Positions 8,312 through 17,045 of a stretch of DNA of 64,000 nucleotides are shown here, in pieces. Both the position numbers and the translations under genes were made by a program. This stretch comes from S015-6 sp964479535. Its GTDB lineage: Bacteria > Desulfobacterota > DSWW01. The notes under the pieces were generated by a model that did not search any database, was not told the DNA's origin, and saw nothing but the letters and a program-made list of their open reading frames with translations. Numbering within the stretch: the stretch's first letter is position 1; every line of letters begins with the position of its first letter. The DNA is taken from NCBI GenBank assembly GCA_964479535.1, contig CAYZMM010000031.1, positions 5,496 through 69,495 on the forward strand, written 5' to 3'.

Positions 8312-9607
8312 ATGGCAAAAAAGGAGAAGACCCACCTTTCCAAAGACCACTGGATCGAACAGGAGGGCGCGGCCTGGGAGCACTCGGAGGACCCGGAGGA
8401 TTTCGAGCCCTACATCCCGAGAGAGGAGTTCGAGGCCCGGACCCGGCGGGCGAAGGAGTTGCTGGCGAAACACGGGATGGACGCGATGGTCCTGTTCGCC
8501 TTCAGCAACAAACAGTACTACGGAGGGTACCGGGAAGCGAACATCCGCCACACGGACCGGTGGAGGCACTGCTTCGTCGTCTCCCAGGATCACGACACGG
8601 TCTTCGTGGGGGAATCGGTCCTGCACAACGGCATCACCAAGACCACCTGGGTCGAGGACCTGCGCCTCTGGTCTTCGGTCACCCTCTGGCGCCTTCCCAC
8701 CCGCTTCATCGACGTCTTCACGGACACGATGATGGACCTCAAGCTCCACAACAAGGTGATCGGCCTCGAGTTCGGCCCCGGCCACGTTCAGCAGGTCTCC
8801 TACAAGGAATTGTGCGAGATTCAGGCGGCCCTGCCCAACGCCCGGTTCGTTGGCGCCGACGATCTGATCTGGGAGCAGAAGGCGATCAAGACCGACTGGG
8901 AGATCGACCTGTTCAGGGAGATGTGCGACAAGACCCGGCGGGTGCTCGACAAGGGGTATCGGGCCATCCGTCCGGGGGTGACCGAGTGGGACGTGCACCG
9001 GGTCTTCTACGAAGAGCTGATCCGTGAGGGGATGTACCACTCGCCCACGGTGAACGACCCGATCCTCTTCCTGTGCGGGTCGGACGGGCCGGGCAAATGG
9101 CGCCTCGTGAGCCCTCCCTTCACGAACCGGGTCATCCGGGAGGGGGATCAGGGCTTTGCGGACGGCGGTCCCATGTACAAGGGATACTGCACGGACATTC
9201 AACGGGGCTTCTACGTGGGCGACAAGCTCCCGCCGAAGCTCGAGGACCTGTCCAGGTGGGGTCGGGACGCCTACATGAACACGGTGAACAACATCGTCCC
9301 CGGGATGCGCGGCTGCGACATCTTCAAGCTCGGCGAGAAGGAAACCTACCGCCAGGACTGGAATCAGCTCGTGCCGATCGACTTCGTGGGGCACAGCATC
9401 GGCAGCACCATCCACGAGCCCCCCTTTCTCGGTCCGGACGACCTCACGCCCATCGAGCCGGGCATGATCCTCTGCATCGAGGTGGGATGCTACGGAACGG
9501 ACCTCGTCATCTTCGGGAACATGCCCGAGGACATGTGGCTGGTGACGGACAGGGGCCTGGAGCTCATCGGCGTGGACCTGCCGCGCGACATCTGGCTCTG
9601 CGGCTGA
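8312..9607 (+). CDS. M24-family (Xaa-Pro peptidase/creatinase-like) protein
   Basis: A 431-residue member of the pita-bread metallohydrolase family. It has an N-terminal creatinase-like domain (about residues 45-190) and a C-terminal M24 domain (about 200-430). The five expected metal ligands can be followed: D in GFADGGP (~283), D in YCTDIQ (~294), H in VGHSIG (~360), E in CIEVG (~389) and E in PEDMW (~406). Family members are dipeptidases, creatinases or related C-N hydrolases. In this operon, with a DUF2889 protein and a phosphotriesterase-like enzyme, a small-molecule hydrolase role is as likely as a peptidase. Confidence 0.82.
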   Translation: MAKKEKTHLSKDHWIEQEGAAWEHSEDPEDFEPYIPREEFEARTRRAKELLAKHGMDAMVLFAFSNKQYYGGYREANIRHTDRWRHCFVVSQDHDTVFVGESVLHNGITKTTWVEDLRLWSSVTLWRLPTRFIDVFTDTMMDLKLHNKVIGLEFGPGHVQQVSYKELCEIQAALPNARFVGADDLIWEQKAIKTDWEIDLFREMCDKTRRVLDKGYRAIRPGVTEWDVHRVFYEELIREGMYHSPTVNDPILFLCGSDGPGKWRLVSPPFTNRVIREGDQGFADGGPMYKGYCTDIQRGFYVGDKLPPKLEDLSRWGRDAYMNTVNNIVPGMRGCDIFKLGEKETYRQDWNQLVPIDFVGHSIGSTIHEPPFLGPDDLTPIEPGMILCIEVGCYGTDLVIFGNMPEDMWLVTDRGLELIGVDLPRDIWLCG

Positions 9608-9693
9608 TAAAGTTGACATGCGGGCAGTGGTGCAGGCCGGCACGAAAAGACGCCCTCCCCGTTTCAAGGACGAGTGCCAAAGGAGACCGCTCG

Positions 9694-10251
9694 ATGACAT
9701 CGTTGGAGAAGCTCAAAGGCGAGAAGGTACACGAAAGATCGATACGGATCGAAACCTATTCCGTGGACGAGGAACGCGTTCTTCTGGAGGGGACGCTCGA
9801 AGACACGCGATACCGGGCCATTTACACGATTGCACACAGACGCCGCGATGCGGGGAAGGTCCACGGCATGGTGGTCCGGTTCCTCCTTGGAGGAATGCCC
9901 ACCGAGATTCTGGACGCCGAGGCGGAGATGCCGACCGTTCCGATGGACGGCTGCCGGGAAGCGATCGATTCGGTGAAGGCTCTGGTCGGCATGCCGATCG
10001 TCTACGGCTTCAGCAAGGCGGTCAAGGACCGGCTGAACCCGAAACAGGGCTGCAATCACCTGACCAGCCTCATCCTCACCATGGGCTCCGCCGCCGTGCA
10101 GGGAACGGCGGCGCACCGCGGCAAGAACCCGCCCCCGCCCGAGGCCCGGGAGGCGATGCTCGAGTATGTGAAGGACTCCTGCTGCGTCTGGCGCGGGGAC
10201 CGAGACCACTACCGGGAGACCCTCGAAGAGATCCAGGCCCACAAGAGGTAG
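9694..10251 (+). CDS. DUF2889-type protein
   Basis: A 185-residue cytoplasmic protein that matches the layout of the DUF2889 family as I remember it. It has an N-terminal strand-rich part with a GTLEDTRYRAIY segment and a C-terminal block GCNHLTSLILTMGSAAVQG that is the most conserved-looking region. A Cys pair (SCCVWRGD) lies near the end. The function of the family is unknown; it recurs beside degradation genes. The start at 9694 follows AAGGAGACC. The next gene begins 9 bases after the stop. Confidence 0.65.
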   Translation: MTSLEKLKGEKVHERSIRIETYSVDEERVLLEGTLEDTRYRAIYTIAHRRRDAGKVHGMVVRFLLGGMPTEILDAEAEMPTVPMDGCREAIDSVKALVGMPIVYGFSKAVKDRLNPKQGCNHLTSLILTMGSAAVQGTAAHRGKNPPPPEAREAMLEYVKDSCCVWRGDRDHYRETLEEIQAHKR

Positions 10252-10260
10252 GGGGAAGGC

Positions 10261-11355
10261 ATGATCGAAACCAAAGAAGTGAAATTCCGTCTGGCCCCTG
10301 AGGACGAGTACACCCACCCGATCGAGGCGGAGAAGAATTTCAACGAGAGCATGTACATCAACATCTTCGATCCCTCGACCCGCCTGGGCGGCTGGTTCCG
10401 GGTCGGCAACCGGCCGAACGAGGGCTACGCCGAGATGACCTGCTGTCTCTACCTGCCGGACGGGCGGGTGGGCTTCATGTTCGGCCGACCCGAGATTTCG
10501 AGCAACGATGCCCTGGACGCGGGAGGGCTCAAGTTCGAGATCGTGGAGCCCTTGAAGCGACTCCGACTCACCTATGACGGAAAGATGCTCCTCCTCGAGA
10601 ACCCCCGCGAAATGGCCAAGCCGAGAAAGGCCTTTGCGGAAAATCCACTCGTGGACTGCAAAGTGGATCTCCACTACGAAGGGGTCGCCCCCGTGTCCGG
10701 AGGCGAACGGGTGAACGAGGACGGCACCCCCTACAAAGAGAAGGCGGAGGAATCCTTTGCGCGCGCCCACTACGAGCAGCACGTGGCGGGTCGCGGTTCG
10801 ATTCGCGTGGGCGACGAAGCGTTCTCGATCGACGGCTACGGACTGCGGGACCACTCCTGGGGGCCGCGCTACTGGCAGAACATCAAGTGGTACCGGTGGC
10901 TGCCCATGAGCTTCGGCAAGGACTTCGGCATCATGATCGCCATCATCACGAAGAAGGACGACAGCCAGACCATCGGCGGACTGGTCCTGCACGACGGCGA
11001 ATACAGCTTGATCCAGGAGGCCACGATCGAGACCGAGTGGGACGAGAACCACTACCAGACGAACCTGAAGGCGTGGGCGAAAACCTCGGACCGGGAATAC
11101 GAGGTCGAAGGGAAGGTCCTCAACCTGATCCCCCTTCGAAACAGAAGGAAGACGCCGGACGGTGAGGACCTGGAGACCCGGATCACGGAAGGCATGACCG
11201 AATACCGCTGCGACGGAAGGATCGGCTACGGCATGTCGGAGTACCTGGATCAGATCGTCGACGGCAAGCCCGTGGGTCTGGCGCCCCCGGGACAGGCCCC
11301 CGGCAAGGACGGGGAAAGGCACGACACAGGGCACAAAGGGGGAGGAAGAACATGA
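10261..11355 (+). CDS. Large beta-rich protein of unknown function (DUF7064/7065-like)
   Basis: A 364-residue soluble protein without a signal peptide. It is rich in aromatic and charged residues and looks like a two-half beta fold, as in tocopherol-cyclase or CrtC-like lipocalin proteins. The segment GYGLRDHSWGPRYWQNIKWY near residues 197-216 is the most striking: a D-H-S-W-G-P-R motif is known from such families and could form a ligand pocket. The assignment to the DUF7064/7065 group is tentative. It is translationally coupled to the next gene by a 4-base overlap, so the two products are likely needed together. Confidence 0.55.
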   Translation: MIETKEVKFRLAPEDEYTHPIEAEKNFNESMYINIFDPSTRLGGWFRVGNRPNEGYAEMTCCLYLPDGRVGFMFGRPEISSNDALDAGGLKFEIVEPLKRLRLTYDGKMLLLENPREMAKPRKAFAENPLVDCKVDLHYEGVAPVSGGERVNEDGTPYKEKAEESFARAHYEQHVAGRGSIRVGDEAFSIDGYGLRDHSWGPRYWQNIKWYRWLPMSFGKDFGIMIAIITKKDDSQTIGGLVLHDGEYSLIQEATIETEWDENHYQTNLKAWAKTSDREYEVEGKVLNLIPLRNRRKTPDGEDLETRITEGMTEYRCDGRIGYGMSEYLDQIVDGKPVGLAPPGQAPGKDGERHDTGHKGGGRT

Positions 11356-12338
11356 GCGACGTCAAGGTGAACACCGTACTGGGCCCTATCTCTCCGAGCG
11401 ACATGGGGGTGACCCTGCCGCACGAGCACATCGCATACGGGTACCCCGGCTGGGAAGGCGACCAGACCGTGGCGCCTCTCGACCGGGAGCAACTCCTCAA
11501 GAGCTCCCTGGAGATGATGGAGCAGCTCAAGGACTGCGGCGTGAAGACCTATCTGGATGCCACGCCGAACGACGGCGGCAGGTTCCCGGAGCTTCTCCGG
11601 GAGGTATCCGAGAAGAGCGGCGTGAACATCATCTGCTCCACCGGTTACTACTACGAAGAGGAGGGGATGCCGGCCTACTGGAAATTCCGGGGCAGCCTTG
11701 GCGACGTGCGGGACGAGATCTACGAGCTGTTCCACAGGGAGATCACAGAGGGGATCCGCGACACCGGGATCAAGGCCGGGGCGATCAAGGTGGGCACGGG
11801 CAAGGGGGAGATCACCGACTACGAGCGGATGATGTTCGAGGTGGCGGCCCGCGTCCAGCAGGACACGGGCGTACCGATCATCACCCACACCCAGGAAGGC
11901 ACCATGGGCCCCGAACAGGCCGCGCTGCTCGTCTCCGCCGGAGCCGATCCCGAAAGGGTCCAGATCGGCCACATGAGCGACAACACGGACATCCGCTACC
12001 AGCTCGAAACGATGAAGCACGGTGTGTACGTGGCCTTCGACCGGATGGGGATCCAGGTGCTGGCAGGCTGTCCCATGGACGAGGAACGCTACGGCGTCCT
12101 CGTGGGACTCATCGGGACCGGCCACGCCGGCCAACTGACGATCTCCCACGACTACATCGCCTACTGGCTGGGAAGGCCCCTGAACGTGCCGGAACCGGCC
12201 CTGCCGCTGATCGCGAACTGGTATCCGACCCACCTGTTCAAGAACGTGATTCCCGCTCTGAAGAGGGGAGGGGTCACGGAGGAACAGATCCAGACCATCC
12301 TGGTGGACAACCCGAGAAAGCTGTTCGGCGGGGAGTAG
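11352..12338 (+). CDS. Phosphotriesterase-like (aryldialkylphosphatase family) hydrolase
   Basis: A 328-residue amidohydrolase-superfamily TIM barrel of the phosphotriesterase group. The binuclear metal site is visible: H24-E-H26 in LPHEH, a lysine in AIKVGTG (~146) that is carbamylated in relatives, H in ITHTQ (~178), H in IGHMSD (~206) and D in ISHDY (~267). Relatives hydrolyse lactones, organophosphates or related esters. It is the last gene of the operon that starts at 8312 and ends 29 bases from the convergent NuoG-like gene. Confidence 0.85.
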   Translation: MSDVKVNTVLGPISPSDMGVTLPHEHIAYGYPGWEGDQTVAPLDREQLLKSSLEMMEQLKDCGVKTYLDATPNDGGRFPELLREVSEKSGVNIICSTGYYYEEEGMPAYWKFRGSLGDVRDEIYELFHREITEGIRDTGIKAGAIKVGTGKGEITDYERMMFEVAARVQQDTGVPIITHTQEGTMGPEQAALLVSAGADPERVQIGHMSDNTDIRYQLETMKHGVYVAFDRMGIQVLAGCPMDEERYGVLVGLIGTGHAGQLTISHDYIAYWLGRPLNVPEPALPLIANWYPTHLFKNVIPALKRGGVTEEQIQTILVDNPRKLFGGE

Positions 12339-12367
12339 ACGGCCAGCCCGGTTGTTGGACGAAGCGT

Positions 12368-13057
12368 TCAGGCGTACTGACGCTCGCAGTGAAAGCCCTT
12401 GCCCAGCTCGCAGGAAACGCAGGTATCCGGGAAGTCCGCGTTCATGGACAGCTGGGATTCACACTGCCCGCAGAAATACTCCTCTCCCGGCTTCATCGGG
12501 CCGTTGCAGGGGGTGATGGTCATGGGGCAGATGTCGACACACGTGCCGCACATCTTGCAGAAATCCGGGCGGGCGGAGAAGGGGAAATCGACGCGGCGGT
12601 CCTTGCCTCGCCCGACGAACCCGATCGCCTTTGCCTGCCAGACCTCGGCACAGACCCGTACGCACCGTCCGCAAAGAACGCAATCCTTGTTGCGAAAGGG
12701 GTAGCGCACGTTCGTGACCCCACAACGCAGAGCGACATCCTGCACGGCGCGCGAGTTGGGCGCTTCTGCAACCAGGAGTTCCGCCACGTTCTTCCGCAGG
12801 GCCCTGATCCGGTCCGTGTTCGTGCGGATCACCATTCCTTCCTTGGCCTCCAGCGTGCAGGAAGTCGTGATCTTGGACCTGCCGTTGCTCACATGCTCGA
12901 CGATGCACAGACGACACACACCGATGTCCGTAAGACTGCGGACATGGCACAGGTGTGGAATGCAGACGCCGTACTCCATGGCCACATCCAGTACGGACAC
13001 ACCCTGCGGAGTCCTCAGTTTCGCACCGTCCATGTTGATCGTGATGTAGTGTTGCAC
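12368..13057 (-). CDS. NuoG-N/HoxU-like Fe-S subunit of an NADH-dependent complex
   Basis: A 229-residue electron-transfer subunit. The N-terminal plant-type [2Fe-2S] domain has Cys in CIPHLC, GVCRLC and TTSC. The His-Cys segment usual in NuoG is replaced by a standard motif, CVLCGRCVRVC near 127-137. A second 4Fe-4S motif, CKMCGTCVDIC, lies near 168. The C-terminus adds two CxxC pairs (FCGQC, TCVSC). It lacks the long catalytic-like domain of full NuoG and any H-cluster. It is the last gene of a NuoE-NuoF-NuoG-like operon and would pass electrons from the flavin subunit to a partner not encoded beside it. Confidence 0.82.
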   Translation of the reverse strand: MQHYITINMDGAKLRTPQGVSVLDVAMEYGVCIPHLCHVRSLTDIGVCRLCIVEHVSNGRSKITTSCTLEAKEGMVIRTNTDRIRALRKNVAELLVAEAPNSRAVQDVALRCGVTNVRYPFRNKDCVLCGRCVRVCAEVWQAKAIGFVGRGKDRRVDFPFSARPDFCKMCGTCVDICPMTITPCNGPMKPGEEYFCGQCESQLSMNADFPDTCVSCELGKGFHCERQYA

Positions 13058-13069
13058 CTCGATTCCCTC

Positions 13070-14920
13070 CTAGCTGACGTAGATCCCGTCGAACGTACAC
13101 TCACTTCGGCAGATGCCGCAACGCGTGCATGTCTCCGGGTCGATGACGTGCGGCTCCTTCTTCGCTCCGCTGATGGCTCCCACCGGGCAGGCGCGAAGGC
13201 AAAGGCCGCATCCGTTGCACTTCTCTGCGTCAATGGCGTAGACGGTGAGGGCGCGGCACACCCCTGCCGGGCATTTCTGATCCTGGATATGGGAAAGGAA
13301 CTCGTCGCGGAAATATCGCAGGGTGGAAAGCACGGGGTTGGGCGCGGTCTTGCCCAGTCCGCACAGAGACGTGTGGGCGACCGTGTCCGCCAGTTCTTCG
13401 AGAAGGTCGATCTGCTCCGGCCTGCCCCGCCCCTCCGCGATGTCCTCCACGATCTCCAGCATCCTGCTCAATCCGATCCTGCAGGGCGCGCAACTGCCGC
13501 AAGACTCCTCCTGAAGGAATTCGAGGAAGTATTTTGCCACGTCCACCATGCACGTCCGCTCGTCCATCACCACCATGCCGCCGGAGCCGACCATGGAGCC
13601 CGCCTCGGTCAGGGTCTCGAAATCCACGGGAAGGTCGAAGCGCGAAGCCGGAAGACAACCGCCGGAGGGCCCGCCCGTCTGCACCGCCTTGACGCCCGTA
13701 CCGTTCGCGGCCCCGCCGCCGATGTCGTAGATGATCTCGCGGAGCGAGGTGCCCATGGGCACCTCGACGAGGCCCGTATTCTTGATCCTGCCGGTGAGGG
13801 CGAAGATCTTGGTTCCCTTGCTGTGTTCCGTGCCCTTGGAAGCGAACCATTCCGCACCGTTGTTGATGATGAAAGGCACGTTCGCCCACGTTTCCACGTT
13901 GTTCAGGTTCGTGGGCCTGTTCCACAACCCCTTCTCGACCGTGTGCACGTCTTTTGGAGAGGGGTCACCCACCTGTCCTTCGATGGAGGCCATCAGGGCC
14001 GTCGACTCGCCGCACACGAAGGCACCGCCGCCCCGGGCGATCTCGAGGTCGAAGGAGAAGCCTGAATCGAGAATGTTCCGGCCCAGAAGGCCGTAGGCTC
14101 TGGCCTGGTCGATTGCGGTGCGCGCATTCTGGACCGCAAGGGGGTATTCCTTGCGGACGTAGATGTAGCCTGCTCCCGCGCCGATGGCCCAGGCCCCGAT
14201 CAGCATGCCCTCGATCACGAGATGTGGGTTCCCCTCCAGAACGCATCGGTCCATGTAGGCGCCGGGATCGCCTTCGTCGGCGTTGCACACGACGTATTTC
14301 AGGTCGCCGGGCACGGCCCTGCAGGAGGCCCACTTCCGGCCCGTCGGGAATCCGGCACCGCCCCGTCCCCTGAGGCCGGAGGCCTCGATCTCCTCGATGA
14401 CCTCTTCGGGCTCCATGCCCGTGAGGACCTTTGCCAGCGCCCTGTATCCTCCTGCAGCGATGTAATCATCGATGGAGCACGGATCGACCCGTCTGTTCTG
14501 GCCGAGAAGCACCCGCTCCTGGGCACGAAAGAAGGGAATGTCCGACTCGGTGCGCATCTTTTCCTGAGATACCGGGTCCGCGTAGAGGAGTCTCTCCATC
14601 ACCTCGCCGCGGGACACGGTCGATATCAGTTCCGCTGCGTCGTCCGGCCCCACGCGGCAGTAGAAGGTATCGCCCGGCTCGACCACCACGACCGGCCCCT
14701 GTTCGCAGAAGCCCTGGCAGCCCGTGACCCGGATCCGGATCTTCTCTTCCAGGCCCTGTTCGGAAATCTGCTCTCGCAGGGCCTCCACCACGGGCGCCGA
14801 ACGGGATGCCTGGCATCCGGTCCCGTTGCAGATCGCCAGCGTGTGGGTCGCTTTTTCGGAGCGTATGGAGAGCTTGCTTCGGAGGTCCGTCAACTCATGC
14901 GGGGTTGCTATATGCGGCAT
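13070..14920 (-). CDS. NuoF/HndC-like NADH-binding flavoprotein subunit
   Basis: A 616-residue subunit that would oxidise or reduce NAD(P)H through FMN. An N-terminal thioredoxin-like [2Fe-2S] domain (CNGTGC...GCQGFC) precedes the NuoF core. The core has the FMN/NADH site GRGGAGFPTGRKW (~180), CGESTALMASIEG (~310) and the cluster ligands ESCGSCAPC near 470 and SLCGLG. A C-terminal pair of 4Fe-4S motifs follows, CNGCGLCLRACP and CTRCGICRSEC. This four-part layout is that of hydrogenase- or formate-dehydrogenase-linked NuoF proteins such as HndC. It overlaps the NuoE-like gene by 26 bases, and the NuoG-like gene follows 12 bases later. Confidence 0.9.
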   Translation of the reverse strand: MPHIATPHELTDLRSKLSIRSEKATHTLAICNGTGCQASRSAPVVEALREQISEQGLEEKIRIRVTGCQGFCEQGPVVVVEPGDTFYCRVGPDDAAELISTVSRGEVMERLLYADPVSQEKMRTESDIPFFRAQERVLLGQNRRVDPCSIDDYIAAGGYRALAKVLTGMEPEEVIEEIEASGLRGRGGAGFPTGRKWASCRAVPGDLKYVVCNADEGDPGAYMDRCVLEGNPHLVIEGMLIGAWAIGAGAGYIYVRKEYPLAVQNARTAIDQARAYGLLGRNILDSGFSFDLEIARGGGAFVCGESTALMASIEGQVGDPSPKDVHTVEKGLWNRPTNLNNVETWANVPFIINNGAEWFASKGTEHSKGTKIFALTGRIKNTGLVEVPMGTSLREIIYDIGGGAANGTGVKAVQTGGPSGGCLPASRFDLPVDFETLTEAGSMVGSGGMVVMDERTCMVDVAKYFLEFLQEESCGSCAPCRIGLSRMLEIVEDIAEGRGRPEQIDLLEELADTVAHTSLCGLGKTAPNPVLSTLRYFRDEFLSHIQDQKCPAGVCRALTVYAIDAEKCNGCGLCLRACPVGAISGAKKEPHVIDPETCTRCGICRSECTFDGIYVS

Positions 14921-15395
14921 CGGATACGGTCTCCTCTTCGAGCTTGTAGACGGATTTGATGAGCCTTCGCAGTTTCGCCGGCGTCATGTGATCGTGATAG
15001 ACCCCATCCAGCACCACGATCGGCCCGAGGGCACATGCTCCGAGACAGTTCACCTTTTCGATCGTGAAGAGGCCGTCCACGGAGGTATCCCCCGTCTCCA
15101 TGCGGATCTGGGAGAAGCACTCCTCCACCAGAAGAGCGGCGCTCCGCACGTGACATGCCGTGCCCATGCAGACCGTGATCAGATGCTTTCCCCTGGGCTG
15201 CAGCGACAGGCCCTTGTAGAAATTCGCAACCCGCCATACCTCGATGAGCGGCACGCCGAGCTCCTCGGCGATCTCCCGCAAGGCTTCCTCGGAAAGGAAG
15301 CCGTTTCTTTCCTGCACGTCCAGCAGCACCTCGATGAGTTGCTGCGGCTGTTTCTGCCTGCCGATCCATACTTCATCCAGCACGTGAGCTTCCAT
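14895..15395 (-). CDS. NuoE/HndA-like [2Fe-2S] subunit
   Basis: A 166-residue subunit of the thioredoxin-like ferredoxin family. It has a helical N-terminus and four Cys in VCMGTACHVR and NCLGACALGP that hold a [2Fe-2S] cluster. The start at 15395 is chosen because AAGGAG lies just upstream and the length then fits NuoE; the frame is open further up without similarity. First gene of the E-F-G-like set, it is divergent from the GAF-type regulator at 15561, which may control it. Confidence 0.88.
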   Translation of the reverse strand: MEAHVLDEVWIGRQKQPQQLIEVLLDVQERNGFLSEEALREIAEELGVPLIEVWRVANFYKGLSLQPRGKHLITVCMGTACHVRSAALLVEECFSQIRMETGDTSVDGLFTIEKVNCLGACALGPIVVLDGVYHDHMTPAKLRRLIKSVYKLEEETVSDAAYSNPA

Positions 15396-15454
15396 GGCTT
15401 GCTCCTTGCTCTCCTGTGGGGTAATGCACGTTAGGATCGCCTGATTCTTCGGTC

Positions 15455-15484
15455 TTGACAATACCGTATTTAAAGCAATAGAAT
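15455..15484 (+). promoter_or_regulatory. Predicted promoter of the duplicated-sensor regulator
   Basis: TTGACA at 15455-15460, 18 bases and TAGAAT at 15479-15484. The gene starts 77 bases further on. The -10 element lies inside the first of the repeated operator-like motifs described at 15478-15548. Confidence 0.5.
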
Positions 15485-15548
15485 GCCTATACATAATAGG
15501 TATTAAGGTGCAAATGATAAACCTATAGAATGCCTATTACACTTAGGC
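15478..15548. promoter_or_regulatory. Cluster of ATAGG/CCTAT operator-like motifs between divergent genes
   Basis: The AT-rich gap between the NuoE-like gene and the regulator contains ATAGAATGCCTAT twice, at 15478-15490 and 15525-15537, exactly 47 bases apart. Each copy is itself an inverted repeat, ATAG-N5-CTAT. Between them is the palindrome TAATA-GG-TATTA (15494-15505), and after them TTAGGC. The arrangement fits binding of a dimeric regulator that could control both divergent transcripts. The binding protein is not known; the adjacent LuxR-type regulator is one candidate. Confidence 0.5.
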
Positions 15549-15560
15549 AATGAGGATCCG

Positions 15561-16985
15561 ATGGCCGAAAAGGGTAAAAGCGACCGGAACCGCGCCCCAA
15601 AGAAGGGAAGGTCCGGGACAGGAGGCATGAGCAGCCCGATCCGGACCAGAGAAGAGCGAGACAAGATCGAACACGCCCTTCGAGAACGGGTCAAGGAATT
15701 ACGGTGCCTCTACGGAATCGCCAAGCTCGTGGAGCGACACGAACCGAATCTGGAAGCCATCATAGAGGGGACCGTCGAGCTCCTGCCGCCCTCCTGGCAG
15801 TATCCGGAGGTGACATGCGCCCGGATCCTCTTTGAAGGAAAGGAATACAAGAGCTCGGGCTTCCAGGAGACTCACCAGAGGCAGGCGGCCGAGATAATCG
15901 CAAAGGGCGAGAAGGCCGGGGTCGTCGAGGTCTTCTACACCCGGGAGATGCCGCCGTCGGACGAGGGGCCGTTCCTGCACGAGGAAAGGGCTCTCATCGA
16001 CGCGGTGGCAGAACGGCTGAGCACCGCTGCGAAGAAGATCCGGGCGGAACACGCCCTTCGAGAGCGGGTCAAGGAGTTGCGGTGTCTCTACGGAATCGCG
16101 AAACTCGTGGAGCGACACGAGCCGAATCTGGACACCATGCTGCAGGGAGCCGTGGAACTCCTGCCGCCCTCCTGGCAGTATCCGGAAGTGACATGTGCCC
16201 GGATCCTCTTCGAGGACCGGGAATACAGGACTGCAGACTTCAGGGAGACGGGCTTCAGGCAATCTGCGGACATCTTCCTCTCGGGCAAGAAGGCCGGCAT
16301 GGTGCAGGTCTGCTACACGCGGAAGATGCCGGCGGCGGACGAGGGGCCGTTCCTGCACGAGGAAAGGGCTCTCATCGACGCGGTGGCGGAACGGCTGGGA
16401 AGGACCGCAAAAAGGATGCGGATGGAGGAGGAGTTGCGAAGCGCCTATGGCCAGCTGAAAGTGGAACGCAAGGCTCTGCAGGAATCGAACGCCGCGCTGC
16501 GCACCGTTCTTTCCAGAATCGAAGACGAAAAGGGCGCCATAAAGGAAGCGATCATGGCCAACGTGGACAAGATCATCATGCCGATCCTGCACGCCCTGGA
16601 TTCAGAGATCGAACCGGAGAGAAAGGGGTATATAAGGTTGCTGAGAAGAAACCTGGAGGAGATCACCTCCCCCCTCGTGAATCGTCTCTCCAGGAGGTTT
16701 CTCAAGCTGACGCCCGCGGAACTCAGGACCTGCAACATGATCCGGATGGGCCTCAGCACCAAAGAGATCGCCCGGGTTCGGCACGTATCGCCCGCCACAG
16801 TCAGTCGTCAACGAGAGAGCATTCGAAAGAAGCTTGCCATCGCGGGACGGAACGTCAACCTGGTGACCTTTCTTCAGACCTTCAACGTTACCGTGCCGCA
16901 GATGGGTCAGACGGGACGCTTCGGGCCGGGCAACCCGGCAGGAGAGACGGACATTCGTTCAGGTCCGTTGGAAGAGTCTTCCTGA
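15561..16985 (+). CDS. LuxR-type regulator with tandemly duplicated sensor domain
   Basis: A 474-residue cytoplasmic protein. Two near-identical units of 126 residues (about 38-163 and 164-289) each start with ALRERVKELRCLYGIAKLVE and end with DAVAERL. The unit resembles sensor modules found in histidine kinases and LuxR regulators of Deltaproteobacteria and could be GAF-like; no cofactor ligand is evident. A helical linker (about 290-385) leads to a LuxR-type helix-turn-helix near 392-445 (LTPAELRTCNMIRMG...KEIARVRHVSPATV). It probably senses a small ligand or redox state and regulates the divergent Nuo-like operon. Confidence 0.75.
   Translation: MAEKGKSDRNRAPKKGRSGTGGMSSPIRTREERDKIEHALRERVKELRCLYGIAKLVERHEPNLEAIIEGTVELLPPSWQYPEVTCARILFEGKEYKSSGFQETHQRQAAEIIAKGEKAGVVEVFYTREMPPSDEGPFLHEERALIDAVAERLSTAAKKIRAEHALRERVKELRCLYGIAKLVERHEPNLDTMLQGAVELLPPSWQYPEVTCARILFEDREYRTADFRETGFRQSADIFLSGKKAGMVQVCYTRKMPAADEGPFLHEERALIDAVAERLGRTAKRMRMEEELRSAYGQLKVERKALQESNAALRTVLSRIEDEKGAIKEAIMANVDKIIMPILHALDSEIEPERKGYIRLLRRNLEEITSPLVNRLSRRFLKLTPAELRTCNMIRMGLSTKEIARVRHVSPATVSRQRESIRKKLAIAGRNVNLVTFLQTFNVTVPQMGQTGRFGPGNPAGETDIRSGPLEESS
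15672..16427 (+). repeat. In-gene tandem duplication, period 378 bp
   Basis: Two head-to-tail copies (15672-16049 and 16050-16427) keep the reading frame, 126 codons each. Identity is highest at the 3' ends, where 60 bases beginning at 15960 and 16338 differ at one position. Both copies start with the same CACGCCCTTCGAGA. The middle of the unit has diverged more. Confidence 0.85.
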
Positions 16986-17045
16986 TCTGCCTTTGATACT
17001 CACGCTCGGGCTAAAGTCCGCGGCAGCCCCGCCCGACGTCCCGCG

